Part shown: positions 17,325 through 26,021 of the stretch, one piece after another
Layout: the number at the start of each line of letters is the position of its first letter
Numbering within the stretch: position 1 is the stretch's first letter
NCBI GenBank assembly: GCA_905478225.1
Contig: CAJQHR010000030.1
Location: 1 to 39,225 of the forward strand
Reading direction: 5' to 3'
Source of the DNA: an uncultured Crocinitomix sp.
GTDB lineage: Bacteria; Bacteroidota; Bacteroidia; Flavobacteriales_D; Crocinitomicaceae
DNA: 39,225 bases
Program-made: the position numbers and the translations under genes
Notes under the pieces: generated by a model
Databases searched by the model: none
What the model was told of the DNA's origin: nothing
Seen by the model: the letters and a program-made list of their open reading frames with translations, nothing else

Positions 17325-17332
17325 TATTTTTG
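17325..17332 (+). promoter_or_regulatory. -7 element just before the beta-propeller gene
   Basis: TATTTTTG, a full TAnnTTTG match, ending only 6 bases before the ATG at 17339. If used, the mRNA would be nearly leaderless. It also argues against the in-frame TTG at 17330 as start, because that codon lies inside the element. Confidence 0.35.
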
Positions 17333-17338
17333 TCCTGC

Positions 17339-19036
17339 ATGTTTCATTCATTCAACAGCAATAAAAAATATTGTGCAGGGCTCAGAAAGGGGCTGTTACT
17401 AAGCTTTTTGCTTTGTTCTGGAACAACTTTTTGCCAAATTGAAACCCATATTCGCAAAAAAACCGAAATAAAGGATGGCATTGCTCCCAAATCTGTCGTT
17501 TCAAGTGGCAATGGATTGTTTTCCGCACAAAACATGATGTACCGTCATACCATTACTTTATATGACCAAACGGGCCTGTTATTGGCCAAAATTAACGACG
17601 GCGTAAAACTCAGTGCATTTGGGTATTCAGAATATGGAACGAGCAGATATAGAGGCGCTCCTGTTGAAGGTGCTTTCACAAAAGACGGAAAGTTTTTATG
17701 GGTTTCCAATTACAATATGTCTGGTGAAAAGTTCACCAATCCTGGCTGTGATGCTTGTATTGGAAAAGACTATGATCCCAGTTTTTTGTATAAAATTGAC
17801 ACCGAAAAATATACCATTGCGAATGTGATTAAAGTAGGTTCAGTTCCTAAATTCTTGGCCATTTCGCCAGATGAAAAAACCCTAATCGTATCAAATTGGG
17901 TAAGCTCTGATGTATCTATTGTGGATTTGGAAACAGAGACTGAAGTGAAGCGAGTAACAGTTGGCGCTCATCCACGTGGAGTCGCCATTACGGAAGACAG
18001 CAAATTGGCCTATGTTACGGTGATGGGTTCAACCAAAATTGCCATTGTGAATTTGGAAGATTATACGGTGGATTATCTAACCAATGTGGGTAAATCACCC
18101 CGATCGGTATTATTAGCCGATCATGATTCAACGCTATATGTTTCGCTTAATTCAAGTAATGAAATCATGAAATACAATTGCTTTAACGGAACGAAAAGCT
18201 ATTGCAAAACAGAAAGCGGCCCACGCAGTATGACACTTTCTCCAAATGGAAAATCGCTTTATGTGGTCAACTATTTTGATGATGTTTTTACGAAAATTAA
18301 TACGGATTCTATGTTTGTTGAGGCGGTGGTACCGACAAGTTCAAAACCAATTGGAATATGCGGAAATTGGCTTTCTTCCGAAATTTGGGTGGCATGTTAT
18401 TCCGGAAAAATTGAAGTGTTTAAAGACTTTAAACTGGAGAAAGAATTGTATCCGCCGCACTTCTTAGGGTTCGAACTGCCCACATTTAACTTTAATATTA
18501 CTCCAGTATTAGACACGGTTATCATTGACAGCGCTCTAGTAGCCGAGGAAGCTATAAAGGATACATTTTTAGCAATAACACCGAAGGTTCAAGAACAGGA
18601 TAGACCCATTAGACATACGCCACCGCCAGCAGATGAGGAAAATGAAATTACCGAGACCATGGAGACTGCCGAGGAACCCGTAAAGGATACATTTTTAACG
18701 ATTACTCCAAAAGTTCAAAATCAGAATAGATTTGTAAGACATACTCCACCTCCCGCAGAAAGGAACACTGAGACTAATGAAACAGTTGTGGTTAGCGCCA
18801 ATCCTGAATCGTGCGGTTTTCATTTGATTGTGGGTGCGTTTTCGCAAAAGGAAAATGCCGAAAAGAAAAAGAAACAGCTTTTAAAAGAAGGCTATCCTGC
18901 GCAAGTTATTATCGGAGCTCAATACAATTATGTTTCAATTGCGTGCTATACCAGTGAAGAAATCGCAGCGGAAGGAAAAACCGAAATGCGACAAAAGTCG
19001 GATGATTTTCGCTCAGCATGGGTTCTAGCTTGGTAG
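17339..19036 (+). CDS. Secreted YncE-like beta-propeller with duplicated linker and SPOR domain
   Basis: 565 aa. A signal peptide (GLLLSFLLCSGTTFCQ) is followed by a seven-bladed-type propeller of YVTN/YncE repeats (~90-370): VPKFLAISPDEKTLIVSNW, HPRGVAITEDSKLAYVTV, GPRSMTLSPNGKSLYVVNY. A linker (~400-480) contains a 42-residue tandem duplication (KDTFLAITPKVQ / KDTFLTITPKVQ, each ending RHTPPPA). The last ~75 residues form a SPOR domain (CGFHLIVGAFSQKENAEKKK), which binds denuded peptidoglycan. I infer a periplasmic scaffold tethered to septal cell wall. A PGCDACIG motif near residue 135 could bind metal or form a disulfide. It is monocistronic. Confidence 0.85.
   Translation: MFHSFNSNKKYCAGLRKGLLLSFLLCSGTTFCQIETHIRKKTEIKDGIAPKSVVSSGNGLFSAQNMMYRHTITLYDQTGLLLAKINDGVKLSAFGYSEYGTSRYRGAPVEGAFTKDGKFLWVSNYNMSGEKFTNPGCDACIGKDYDPSFLYKIDTEKYTIANVIKVGSVPKFLAISPDEKTLIVSNWVSSDVSIVDLETETEVKRVTVGAHPRGVAITEDSKLAYVTVMGSTKIAIVNLEDYTVDYLTNVGKSPRSVLLADHDSTLYVSLNSSNEIMKYNCFNGTKSYCKTESGPRSMTLSPNGKSLYVVNYFDDVFTKINTDSMFVEAVVPTSSKPIGICGNWLSSEIWVACYSGKIEVFKDFKLEKELYPPHFLGFELPTFNFNITPVLDTVIIDSALVAEEAIKDTFLAITPKVQEQDRPIRHTPPPADEENEITETMETAEEPVKDTFLTITPKVQNQNRFVRHTPPPAERNTETNETVVVSANPESCGFHLIVGAFSQKENAEKKKKQLLKEGYPAQVIIGAQYNYVSIACYTSEEIAAEGKTEMRQKSDDFRSAWVLAW
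18545..18796 (+). repeat. 126-bp in-frame tandem duplication in the propeller gene linker
   Basis: Two copies with a 126-base period (42 codons), from 18545 and 18671. They share gaggaa, aaggatacatttttarc, rttcaagaacagga-like and agacatackccacc blocks but differ at many third positions, so the duplication is old. The encoded unit is acidic, with a KDTFL.ITPKVQ core and an RHTPPPA end. Confidence 0.8.
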
Positions 19037-19177
19037 ACGTTTAGCCCGTTTGATGTGCACATTAATAAGCCCTCCTCCTTAAAACATCCCTTCAACAAGC
19101 CAATCTCCACCATCAAAAGCTGGTGAATTTTGAGTTTTTAGAATTTATCCACCAAAAACACATAGATTTCAGTCATA

Positions 19178-21025
19178 CTAATCCAACGTATCCTCTACAT
19201 TCGTCTTAATCCACTCCAAACATTCTGGAAAAGTTTTGAAAATATATTGTTGATCAACCAACTTAGGAATTAAACCAACGCGTTCAAACATGTAACGCGG
19301 TTGTTTTTGTAGACCAACCATCAAAATTTTCGTCTCATTCTTTGCTAAGCCAACCAATAAATCATCCATAGCATAAAGCCCAGACTGATCCATATAGTCC
19401 ATTTTATCCAACCTCAATATTACGGTTGTAGCCTTAGCTGGTATTTGTGTCGCCAACTGCTGAAAATCGCTTGTTGATCCAAAAAAGAGCGGACCGGCAA
19501 CATGTTTAATAACCACCTCCTGTCTTAAATTACCAGGTAATTCATCTTCATCAGACCATAAGGGTTCATCTGCCAATTTTTTAATTTGAGATTTTTCTCC
19601 TGTAGATTCACCGATTTGTTTCATGAACATAAATAGTGCAATCACTAATCCAATAGCAACCGCTGCAATTAAATCCCAAACCGAAGCTAAGACCAATACC
19701 ACAATCATAATGATAACCTCTTGCTTGGGCATGTTTGGAATAGCTTTTAAACCTTTATAATCCATAACTCCAATACCTACAGTTACCAAAATACCTGCTA
19801 ATACTGCTGAAGGAATTTCTTCTGCTAGATCGCCTAAAGACAATAAAACAATCAATAATAGAACACCTGCTAACATTCCAGAAATACGCGTTTTCCCACC
19901 TGCATTAATGTTAACTACTGTACGAATTGTTGCACCAGCACCTGGAATCCCTCCAAAAAGTGAAGCAATACTATTTCCTATTCCCTGCCCCACTAATTCC
20001 TTATTTGGATTGTGCTTTGTCTTGGTCATATTATCTGCAACCACTGAGGTAAGCAAAGAATCAATAGCTCCCAATAAGGCCAAAGTTAATGCGGACATTA
20101 TGTATGGAGATAAAGAGCCGAAACTAATCCCAGTAAACATTTCCAGATTTAGATTGGGCAAAGCATCTGGAATCTTTGTGATTTCGTGGGGCATTATATT
20201 AAATTGAGTTTTAAGCAAATAGCCGACCCCAGTCATTACCACTAACGCAACTAAAGTACTCGGAACCGCTTTGGTAATACGCCTAAATCCATAGATGATA
20301 AATATTGTTCCAAGCGCAAGCCAAACTTCGGTCCATTTTATATTTTTCAACCCGTGTGGTAGCACCGCAAGCGACCCTACAACACCTTTCGCTGAATTAG
20401 CAGCCAATGTTGCTGATTCCGTTTGAATTTGCTCTGGAGATATGTGTTCTGCGCGATCAATGGTTTCATGAAAATCTTCTAAAAAAAGTATCCCCTCTCC
20501 CATTTCATCCTGCAAAATTTTATCGAGAATGACTTCTTCTGCATGTGGTTTAAATTCATCTATATAAGATTGATCTTCCGTTGGATAATATCCAATAAGT
20601 GGTAATAATTGTGTGACCAAAATAATTACCCCAATTGCTGTCATAAATCCAGAGACGACGGGATATGGAATGTATTTGATATAATTACCAATTCCAACTG
20701 CGCCTAATCCAATTTGCATGAGTCCCGCCAAAAAGAAAACCATCATTATAGCAGGAAGCGCCTGAGTTTTATTACCTTCGAATGTGGCTAAAATACCGGC
20801 TATTACAACCATACTTACCGCCGTCATTGGCGCTGTAGGTCCTGAGATTTGGGTATCAGTTCCACCAAATAATGCAGCGAAAAAACTGACAAAAATAGCT
20901 CCATACAATCCGGCTTCAGGTCCTAAGCCTGAAGTAACACCGAACGCTAAGGCCAAAGGTAATGCAACAATTCCGGCTGTTAATCCGCCAAAAACATCTC
21001 CTTTAATATGCTTGAAATTAAACAT
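19178..21025 (-). CDS. SulP-family anion permease with STAS domain and large external loop
   Basis: 615 aa. The SulP signature begins at once (GGLTAGIVALPLALAFGVTSGLGPEAGLYGAI), followed by the TDTQISGPTAPMTAV substrate-site segment. Ten or more membrane helices are followed by a STAS domain (~490-610, VILRLDKMDYMDQSGLYAMDDLL). Between helices near residues 155-240 there is an acidic, hydrophilic insertion of about 80 residues that the neighbouring SulP lacks. The conserved GGIPGAGATIRTVVNINAGGKT loop is intact. Substrates of SulP proteins include sulfate, bicarbonate (BicA) and dicarboxylates; a marine Bacteroidota locus with DUF2490 favours bicarbonate, but this is inference. It is last in the SulP cluster. 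Confidence 0.92.
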   Translation of the reverse strand: MFNFKHIKGDVFGGLTAGIVALPLALAFGVTSGLGPEAGLYGAIFVSFFAALFGGTDTQISGPTAPMTAVSMVVIAGILATFEGNKTQALPAIMMVFFLAGLMQIGLGAVGIGNYIKYIPYPVVSGFMTAIGVIILVTQLLPLIGYYPTEDQSYIDEFKPHAEEVILDKILQDEMGEGILFLEDFHETIDRAEHISPEQIQTESATLAANSAKGVVGSLAVLPHGLKNIKWTEVWLALGTIFIIYGFRRITKAVPSTLVALVVMTGVGYLLKTQFNIMPHEITKIPDALPNLNLEMFTGISFGSLSPYIMSALTLALLGAIDSLLTSVVADNMTKTKHNPNKELVGQGIGNSIASLFGGIPGAGATIRTVVNINAGGKTRISGMLAGVLLLIVLLSLGDLAEEIPSAVLAGILVTVGIGVMDYKGLKAIPNMPKQEVIIMIVVLVLASVWDLIAAVAIGLVIALFMFMKQIGESTGEKSQIKKLADEPLWSDEDELPGNLRQEVVIKHVAGPLFFGSTSDFQQLATQIPAKATTVILRLDKMDYMDQSGLYAMDDLLVGLAKNETKILMVGLQKQPRYMFERVGLIPKLVDQQYIFKTFPECLEWIKTNVEDTLD

Positions 21026-21119
21026 GTTTTTTTCTCGATTTAATAATTCGATCTTTGTTTTTAGATGAACAAAAGTGATTTATCTTTTCTTTTTGAATTA
21101 TAGGTAATTCTAACAAAGT

Positions 21120-21406
21120 TTAAATCGAGCGTGGTGGTGGAATTAAGATATCCGGATCATAATTCGAGTGTGAAGTGAAAATGCCATTCAGAAATATTTT
21201 TTCCGCTCTATCTGCATTTTCTGTGAGTAAATCATTACTGAATAATTGCACAAAGTCGTCAAAACAATCTTCCTCAGAAGAATCGTCTTCTACTTGCCAC
21301 TCGATTAAATCACAATCTACATCTGAAGAAGCTAACAAAGTAGTTATAAGAGAGGGCGCAGCAAAAAATAAAACGATATAAACTACCGTTAAATTTTTAA
21401 GGACAT
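21120..21406 (-). pseudogene. Small Pro-tail protein, signal/TM peptide, frameshifted near its start
   Basis: From TTG 21338 the frame encodes 72 aa ending PDILIPPPRSI, but it has no ATG. Reading upstream in the same frame gives a hydrophobic segment (LTVVYIVLFFAAPSLITTLL) with no start codon. An ATG at 21406 in another frame (ATGTCCTTA) hits a stop within six codons. One extra A in the A5 run (plus-strand T5 at 21394-21398) joins it to the long frame, giving MSLKNLTVVYIVLFFAAPS and about 95 aa. This matches in plan the gene at 24269: membrane segment, acidic middle, NYDPDIL or NYEGFQREI, then PPP end. So the gene is real but frameshifted here, by mutation, slippage or sequence error. Confidence 0.6.
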
Positions 21407-21480
21407 ATAAACCAAGAAAAAGGATTTTTTGACTCTAAATTCATTGCACAACTATTCGGTCAACATAAAGCCAACCAACA

Positions 21481-21497
21481 GTTGCTAATTTAGCAAC
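21481..21497. promoter_or_regulatory. Perfect palindrome, possible operator
   Basis: GTTGCTAA-T-TTAGCAAC: two 8-base arms with a single central base. It overlaps a second short palindrome (CTAAATTTAG at 21496-21505). It lies between the DUF2490 gene and the small Pro-tail gene that precedes the second SulP, where a regulator site would be expected. No T-run follows, so it is not a terminator. Confidence 0.35.
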
Positions 21498-21623
21498 TAA
21501 ATTTAGATGATTTACAACTAAAATGATTTAATAATTGCGGCAGACATTTCAACGCATTATTATGTTTCAACATAACATACGACGACGGTTAGGAAAATGA
21601 ACTTTACATCTTCCTAATTCAAT

Positions 21624-22292
21624 TTATTTTTTCTTTGTCAAGTCGGGGTTAAAAGTCAATCCAAATTGCAAATGAAACTTCCCAGCTGTTGAGACTTGCT
21701 GTTGCAATACCCCAATTTGTAAACTAGTTGATTTTGAAAATTGATACCCTAAAGCACCATAAAGTCGATTTCTATCGAAAAAAGTAGCTCTCGTATTTAA
21801 AAAAACCTCATCATAAAGTCCTAAAAAGAAGGCTCCTTTTTCAATTACAGGCTTATTTAGTGGAATGAATAACATTAATCGATATCTGAATCGGTTTTTA
21901 TATACTGAATTCACCCAGCGTTGTTCAACACGGTATCTATGTTCAAACTTCACCCGTCCCACATAATTGTTTATGATAAATTGTTCAAATATTCGGTGTT
22001 CATTTACTTCGGCGTTTTTCTGCGGACTTTCAAATTCATGATTGGCGACATAGCCGTACCCGGCAGTTACCATTGCGTTTCCACTTTTCAAATGATAATT
22101 CACGCCTGTTCGCAGTAATAACTGCTCTACATTGGTGGGCGAAACGGTATGATTTCGGTATTGCACTTCTGAATGGATACTCCAATTATCACTCACTTTG
22201 TTTGTGCCAAAATACATTAACCAATTCCCCCATTCAGTTTGACTGAACAGCACTGTTGGAAGCAAAAAAACAATGGTTATAAATGACTTCAT
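21624..22292 (-). CDS. DUF2490 outer-membrane beta-barrel protein
   Basis: 222 aa. A signal peptide (SFITIVFLLPTVLFSQTEWG) is followed by amphipathic strands: WSIHSEVQYRNHTVSPTNVEQLLLRTGVNY, RVKFEHRYRVEQRWV and NRFRYRLMLFIPLNK, with a terminal strand HLQFGLTFNP. These are typical of the DUF2490 barrel family. It lies between the two SulP genes on the same strand. It probably forms or lines an outer-membrane passage for the anion handled by the permeases; the substrate is unknown. Confidence 0.85.
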   Translation of the reverse strand: MKSFITIVFLLPTVLFSQTEWGNWLMYFGTNKVSDNWSIHSEVQYRNHTVSPTNVEQLLLRTGVNYHLKSGNAMVTAGYGYVANHEFESPQKNAEVNEHRIFEQFIINNYVGRVKFEHRYRVEQRWVNSVYKNRFRYRLMLFIPLNKPVIEKGAFFLGLYDEVFLNTRATFFDRNRLYGALGYQFSKSTSLQIGVLQQQVSTAGKFHLQFGLTFNPDLTKKK

Positions 22293-22372
22293 AGCTTTGA
22301 TCTATTGGGTTAATCACGAATAAGTTACATCCGAAATAAACGGATGCAACTCATTCATTTTAATTTTTCAAC

Positions 22373-24037
22373 TTATTTCATTTTTTCAATGAAAGCATAT
22401 AGTTTTTCGGATCGTTCCGCATTTAACCCATGAAATTCAATTTCAATGCCCCTGGATTTTGCATTGTCCAAAAAGTCCTCAAATAGATCCAATATATCGA
22501 AATCCATATGCTTGTTTTTAGAACCATCAACGATTACCTTCGCTCCATCTTTTACATGATTCAATTTTCTGTGCAGGTGACCTTTATTGAAAAAAGATAC
22601 AACCTCACCAAGCTCAATTTTCAACTCATCATGATCACCAACCACCATTTCTTCAAAATTAGAGTATAAGGCATTTTCATAACTTCTTTTGATAATGAAA
22701 AAGATCGATACTCCAAGTCCGATTGCGATACCCCATAATAAATTGGTCACAATAATCATCACAATGGTCACAATGAAGGGTAAGAATTGACTTAGCCCAT
22801 TATTATACATACTTCTAAACAAACCAACATTGGCCAATTTATAACCAACAGTTAGTAAGATAGCCGCCAAACAAGACAAAGGAATTAAGTTAAGTATATT
22901 CGGAAGTAGCAATACAAATACCACCAAAAAGATTCCGTGAATAACTGCTGCTGATTTCGTTTTACCACCTGAGTTAATATTAGCAGAACTTCGCACAATA
23001 ACCTGTGTAACTGGTAAACCACCGATTAAAGAAGACACAACGTTTCCTGTACCTTGCGCCAGTAACTCGCGATTGGTAGGTGTAGTTCTTTTTTGAGGAT
23101 CCAATTTATCTGTTGCTTCAATACATAATAAAGTCTCTAAACTAGCAACAATTGCCATAGTAAATCCAATGACATAAACTTGTGGATTGTTTAATACACT
23201 CCAATCAGGAAATGTAATTAAGCCGAGATATGGTAAATCCGTATTTGCAGCTTGAATGTTAACTAAATGATTGTTATGAACCGCTAGATCATTGACTATA
23301 CCAGATTCATTTACTAACTGCAAATCTGGAAAATATATTTTGAAAAACTCATTTAAGAAAACACCTGCTAAAACAGCCAATAACGGACCAGGAATCATTC
23401 CTAAAACCTTATTCTTTTTAATGAATTTTTGTTGAAACAAAACCAACAAGCCAACAGCAACTACTGTGATGATTATAGCTCCAGCGGTAAAGTTTTGAAA
23501 TGCATATCCAATTTCAGAAAAAGTATTATGTCCATCCGGTTGAAAGAAATCCCAGCCACCTTCTGGATTCTTGTCATAACCCAAAGCATGTGGAATTTGC
23601 TTTAGTATTAGTGTAATACCAATACCTGCGAGCATCCCTTTAATGACGGATGATGGGAAATAATAACCGATTATCCCGGCTTTTAAAAACCCCAATATAA
23701 TTTGAAGTATACCTGCAATGACACCAGCAACTAAGAAAGCTTTGAACCCTAGAATTGGATCAAAATCTCCAGCAGCATTTGTCCCCAAATCTTCTATTCC
23801 AACCGCTACAATAACGGCTAAACCGGCAGCAGGACCAGAAACACCTAGGGGCGATCCACTTAATGCTCCAACTACAATTCCGCCAACAATTCCTGCAATA
23901 ATTCCTGCAAACATTGGTGCGCCTGAGGCCAATGCAATCCCTAAACACAAGGGAAGCGCCACTAAAAACACAACCAAACCGGCAGGAATATCCTTATTTA
24001 AATATTTAAGAGGGCTTAATCTATTATCTAATTTCAT
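22373..24037 (-). CDS. SulP-family anion permease (shorter paralog)
   Basis: 554 aa. N-terminal SulP signature KDIPAGLVVFLVALPLCLGIALASGAP, then SGSPLGVSGPAAGLAVIVA, then the conserved GGLPVTQVIVRSSANINSGGKT loop. About eleven membrane helices precede a shortened C-terminal STAS-like domain (~460-550, AKVIVDGSKNKHMDFDILDL). It lacks the large acidic insertion of the 19178 paralog, and the two are clearly diverged. It is preceded by a 230-base gap that shows no gene. Bicarbonate or sulfate uptake at the inner membrane is likely; the sequence alone does not decide. Confidence 0.92.
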   Translation of the reverse strand: MKLDNRLSPLKYLNKDIPAGLVVFLVALPLCLGIALASGAPMFAGIIAGIVGGIVVGALSGSPLGVSGPAAGLAVIVAVGIEDLGTNAAGDFDPILGFKAFLVAGVIAGILQIILGFLKAGIIGYYFPSSVIKGMLAGIGITLILKQIPHALGYDKNPEGGWDFFQPDGHNTFSEIGYAFQNFTAGAIIITVVAVGLLVLFQQKFIKKNKVLGMIPGPLLAVLAGVFLNEFFKIYFPDLQLVNESGIVNDLAVHNNHLVNIQAANTDLPYLGLITFPDWSVLNNPQVYVIGFTMAIVASLETLLCIEATDKLDPQKRTTPTNRELLAQGTGNVVSSLIGGLPVTQVIVRSSANINSGGKTKSAAVIHGIFLVVFVLLLPNILNLIPLSCLAAILLTVGYKLANVGLFRSMYNNGLSQFLPFIVTIVMIIVTNLLWGIAIGLGVSIFFIIKRSYENALYSNFEEMVVGDHDELKIELGEVVSFFNKGHLHRKLNHVKDGAKVIVDGSKNKHMDFDILDLFEDFLDNAKSRGIEIEFHGLNAERSEKLYAFIEKMK

Positions 24038-24268
24038 TTGATTAACTTTTTGCCTTTAAGGGCATTTAATACTATTTGAATACAATCGTTCCTAAACAAT
24101 CGGACGTTATCCTAATAATTTTATGGAAGCGCTAGCTCACAATTCTCAGCTCTTAACACATATGCGGTCACACTGAGGAATGCACATTATGGGATAGACA
24201 ATTTAATAATCGATCAAGCACGTACAAATGACTTAACAATTACCTTGAAAAAATTTCAGATTGTCTGA

Positions 24269-24607
24269 TTAAAGCTGAGGAGGTGGGTCTGGAATTTCGC
24301 GTTGGAATCCCTCATAATTTAGGGTGTTATTCCACGTTTCAACCTGGGTGATAACGGTGGAAGAATTCAATGATTCCAAATAAACATATTCTTTAAATTT
24401 GTTTTCTTTATCCTTTTCTTCTTCAGCGTCTTTCTCTTCCGGATCTTCAGTCTCCATCTCTTCATACAGCTCATAATCTTTATCGTTCAAAGACAAAAGG
24501 TTAGTTACTACATTTTTACCCAAGAAAAAGCAGGCGAAATAAGCTAGCATGGCTCCTTTCAAAAGGAGCCCAACAAAACGAGTGCTATGTTTTAAATTCC
24601 TTTTCAT
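24269..24607 (-). CDS. Small membrane-anchored acidic protein with PPP tail
   Basis: 112 aa from ATG 24607, whose ATGA overlaps the TetR stop; this overlap decides the start over an in-frame ATG 15 bases upstream. A basic N-terminus and a membrane helix (FVGLLLKGAMLAYFACFFLG) are followed by a strongly acidic stretch (YEEMETEDPEEKDAEEEKDK) and a tail LNYEGFQREIPDPPPQL. No family is known to me. It resembles the frameshifted gene at 21120 in plan and tail. Both precede a SulP gene, so they may be accessory proteins of those permeases. Confidence 0.75.
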   Translation of the reverse strand: MKRNLKHSTRFVGLLLKGAMLAYFACFFLGKNVVTNLLSLNDKDYELYEEMETEDPEEKDAEEEKDKENKFKEYVYLESLNSSTVITQVETWNNTLNYEGFQREIPDPPPQL

Positions 24608-25272
24608 GAAATCATTTTGCACACTAATTCTGTATAAAAGTTATACACGCGGTTTTTACCTCGCTTTTTATCTGTAATTGACGATAAATGATCTGCAAAG
24701 TAGACTTGCTGATGAGCGCCCTCAATTACTGTTGTCACCAACATGTTTGGGTATTTATAATCTGGATTAATTGCTGAAATCAAATCAGAAACACGTTGAA
24801 CTATTCGCTTATAAACGGCAAAATAGCCTTGATCGTTTTCTTCGTCCACTGCTTTAGTATGAAATACCTTTGTTGCTTCTGAAACTACAATTTTGTTTAA
24901 TAGAACCTCATTAACATGTATAAATGAATTGTCAACCTTTATAGGTTTGGTCAAAATTTCAATGGCCGTTTTTAGTCGTTCTAAATCAGATGATTTATTG
25001 ATCGTACCAAAAACCATCTTATACTCAATCCAACTCCAATACCAACACACCAAATAAATCAACAATTTATGTTTACTCTCAAAATATCTATAAACTGAAC
25101 TTTCCGGTGAACCAATAGCTGCGCCTAGTTTTTTAAAAGTGAATCCCTCAAAACCTAATTCATCTAACAATTCAATGCTTTTAGATATGATTCTTTTACC
25201 CAAGTCTGTTGACTCGGGATCCTTAATAAAAAGGTCACTACTGATTCGTATGGATATTGCTAAATTATGCAT
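24604..25272 (-). CDS. TetR/AcrR-family regulator
   Basis: 222 aa. The N-terminal helix-turn-helix (~25-75) reads IISKSIELLDELGFEGFTFK then IGSPESSVYRYFESKHKLL, the standard TetR DNA-binding pattern. The C-terminal ligand/dimer domain is helical (IVQRVSDLISAINPDYKYP). It is first in a unit with the small PPP-tail protein, SulP, DUF2490 and SulP genes. Start ATG 25272 lies 17 bases below a TATATTTG element. A local repressor of the SulP cluster is the likely role. Confidence 0.85.
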   Translation of the reverse strand: MHNLAISIRISSDLFIKDPESTDLGKRIISKSIELLDELGFEGFTFKKLGAAIGSPESSVYRYFESKHKLLIYLVCWYWSWIEYKMVFGTINKSSDLERLKTAIEILTKPIKVDNSFIHVNEVLLNKIVVSEATKVFHTKAVDEENDQGYFAVYKRIVQRVSDLISAINPDYKYPNMLVTTVIEGAHQQVYFADHLSSITDKKRGKNRVYNFYTELVCKMIS

Positions 25273-25289
25273 TTAAGTGTATCTGCGTG

Positions 25290-25297
25290 CAAATATA
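25290..25297 (-). promoter_or_regulatory. -7 element for the TetR/SulP cluster
   Basis: Minus-strand TATATTTG, a full match, 17 bases above the TetR ATG. A TTGG lies about 20 bases further upstream (25318-25321) as a possible -33 element. Confidence 0.6.
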
Positions 25298-25419
25298 ATG
25301 GTATTACTATCACTTTCCAAGAGTAAGACCATAAATTTTAAAAGTTTTATTCCTGCGAAGGGAAATTGTAAGCTTAGAACAAAAAAGAGGACTATATTGT
25401 TTTAACAAATAAAGAAAAG

Positions 25420-25866
25420 ATGCTAAACTGGAATAACATTATAAAATTCGCAAATCACGGAACGCCAGCACCAGAAAGAAGAGTTGAGAAAACGGAGGCC
25501 GAGTGGCGCGAAATTTTGACTGAGAATCAATTTAAAATTACGCGCCTTGCTTTTACCGAACGAGCTGGTAGCGGCGAATATTGTTCAAGTCACGAAGCTG
25601 GAAAATACAATTGTGTTTGCTGTGCCACCCCTCTTTTTGATTCAACCATTAAGTTCGAATCAGGTACAGGATGGCCAAGTTTTACCGCACCGATTGCTGA
25701 AAATGCGGCAAACTATATCAAAGATGAATCGCACGGAATGATTCGAGTAGAAACGACTTGCAACACATGTGATGCACATTTAGGGCATGTTTTTCCAGAC
25801 GGCCCAGCACCCAGTGGATTGCGTTATTGCATTAATTCTGATGCCTTAAAACTAGAACAATCATGA
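25420..25866 (+). CDS. msrB: Peptide methionine-R-sulfoxide reductase MsrB
   Basis: 148 aa, complete SelR/MsrB domain. Zinc ligands are C65/C68 (YNCVCC) and C114/C117 (CNTCDAHLGHVF). The catalytic residue is C137 in LRYCINSDAL, with resolving-type C55 in GEYCSSHEAG. The core motif FESGTGWPSFTAPI is intact. It reduces methionine-R-sulfoxide in the cytoplasm; no signal peptide. Its stop overlaps the ATG of a broken msrA (ATGA), so the cell keeps only the R-specific half of the pair at this locus. Confidence 0.97.
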   Translation: MLNWNNIIKFANHGTPAPERRVEKTEAEWREILTENQFKITRLAFTERAGSGEYCSSHEAGKYNCVCCATPLFDSTIKFESGTGWPSFTAPIAENAANYIKDESHGMIRVETTCNTCDAHLGHVFPDGPAPSGLRYCINSDALKLEQS

Positions 25867-26021
25867 GTAAAATTTAAACAGCCACATTTGGTGGCGGATG
25901 TTTTTGGTGCGTTGAAGCAGTGATTCAACGCTTAAAAGGAATAATAGCACTAGAACCTGGCTACACAGGAGGAACCGCTCCAGGCAAACCAACCTACCGT
26001 GAAATATGCTCTGGCAGTTGA
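25863..26021 (+). pseudogene. msrA: msrA remnant (N-terminal third)
   Basis: The ATG overlaps the msrB stop. Codon 5 is TAA (25875-25877), after which the frame reads [21 protein letters not shown], then [20 protein letters not shown]. This is the unmistakable MsrA N-terminus with its catalytic Cys in GCFWC. Homology ends at CSGS (26018), followed by TGA. The remaining two-thirds of MsrA are absent. The gene therefore carries both a nonsense codon and a 3' deletion. Confidence 0.92.

Noticed and set aside
21624-25272. Carbonic anhydrase gene linked to the SulP pair
   Set aside because: I looked for it because SulP bicarbonate carriers often neighbour one; none is present in the window, so bicarbonate remains only an inference.
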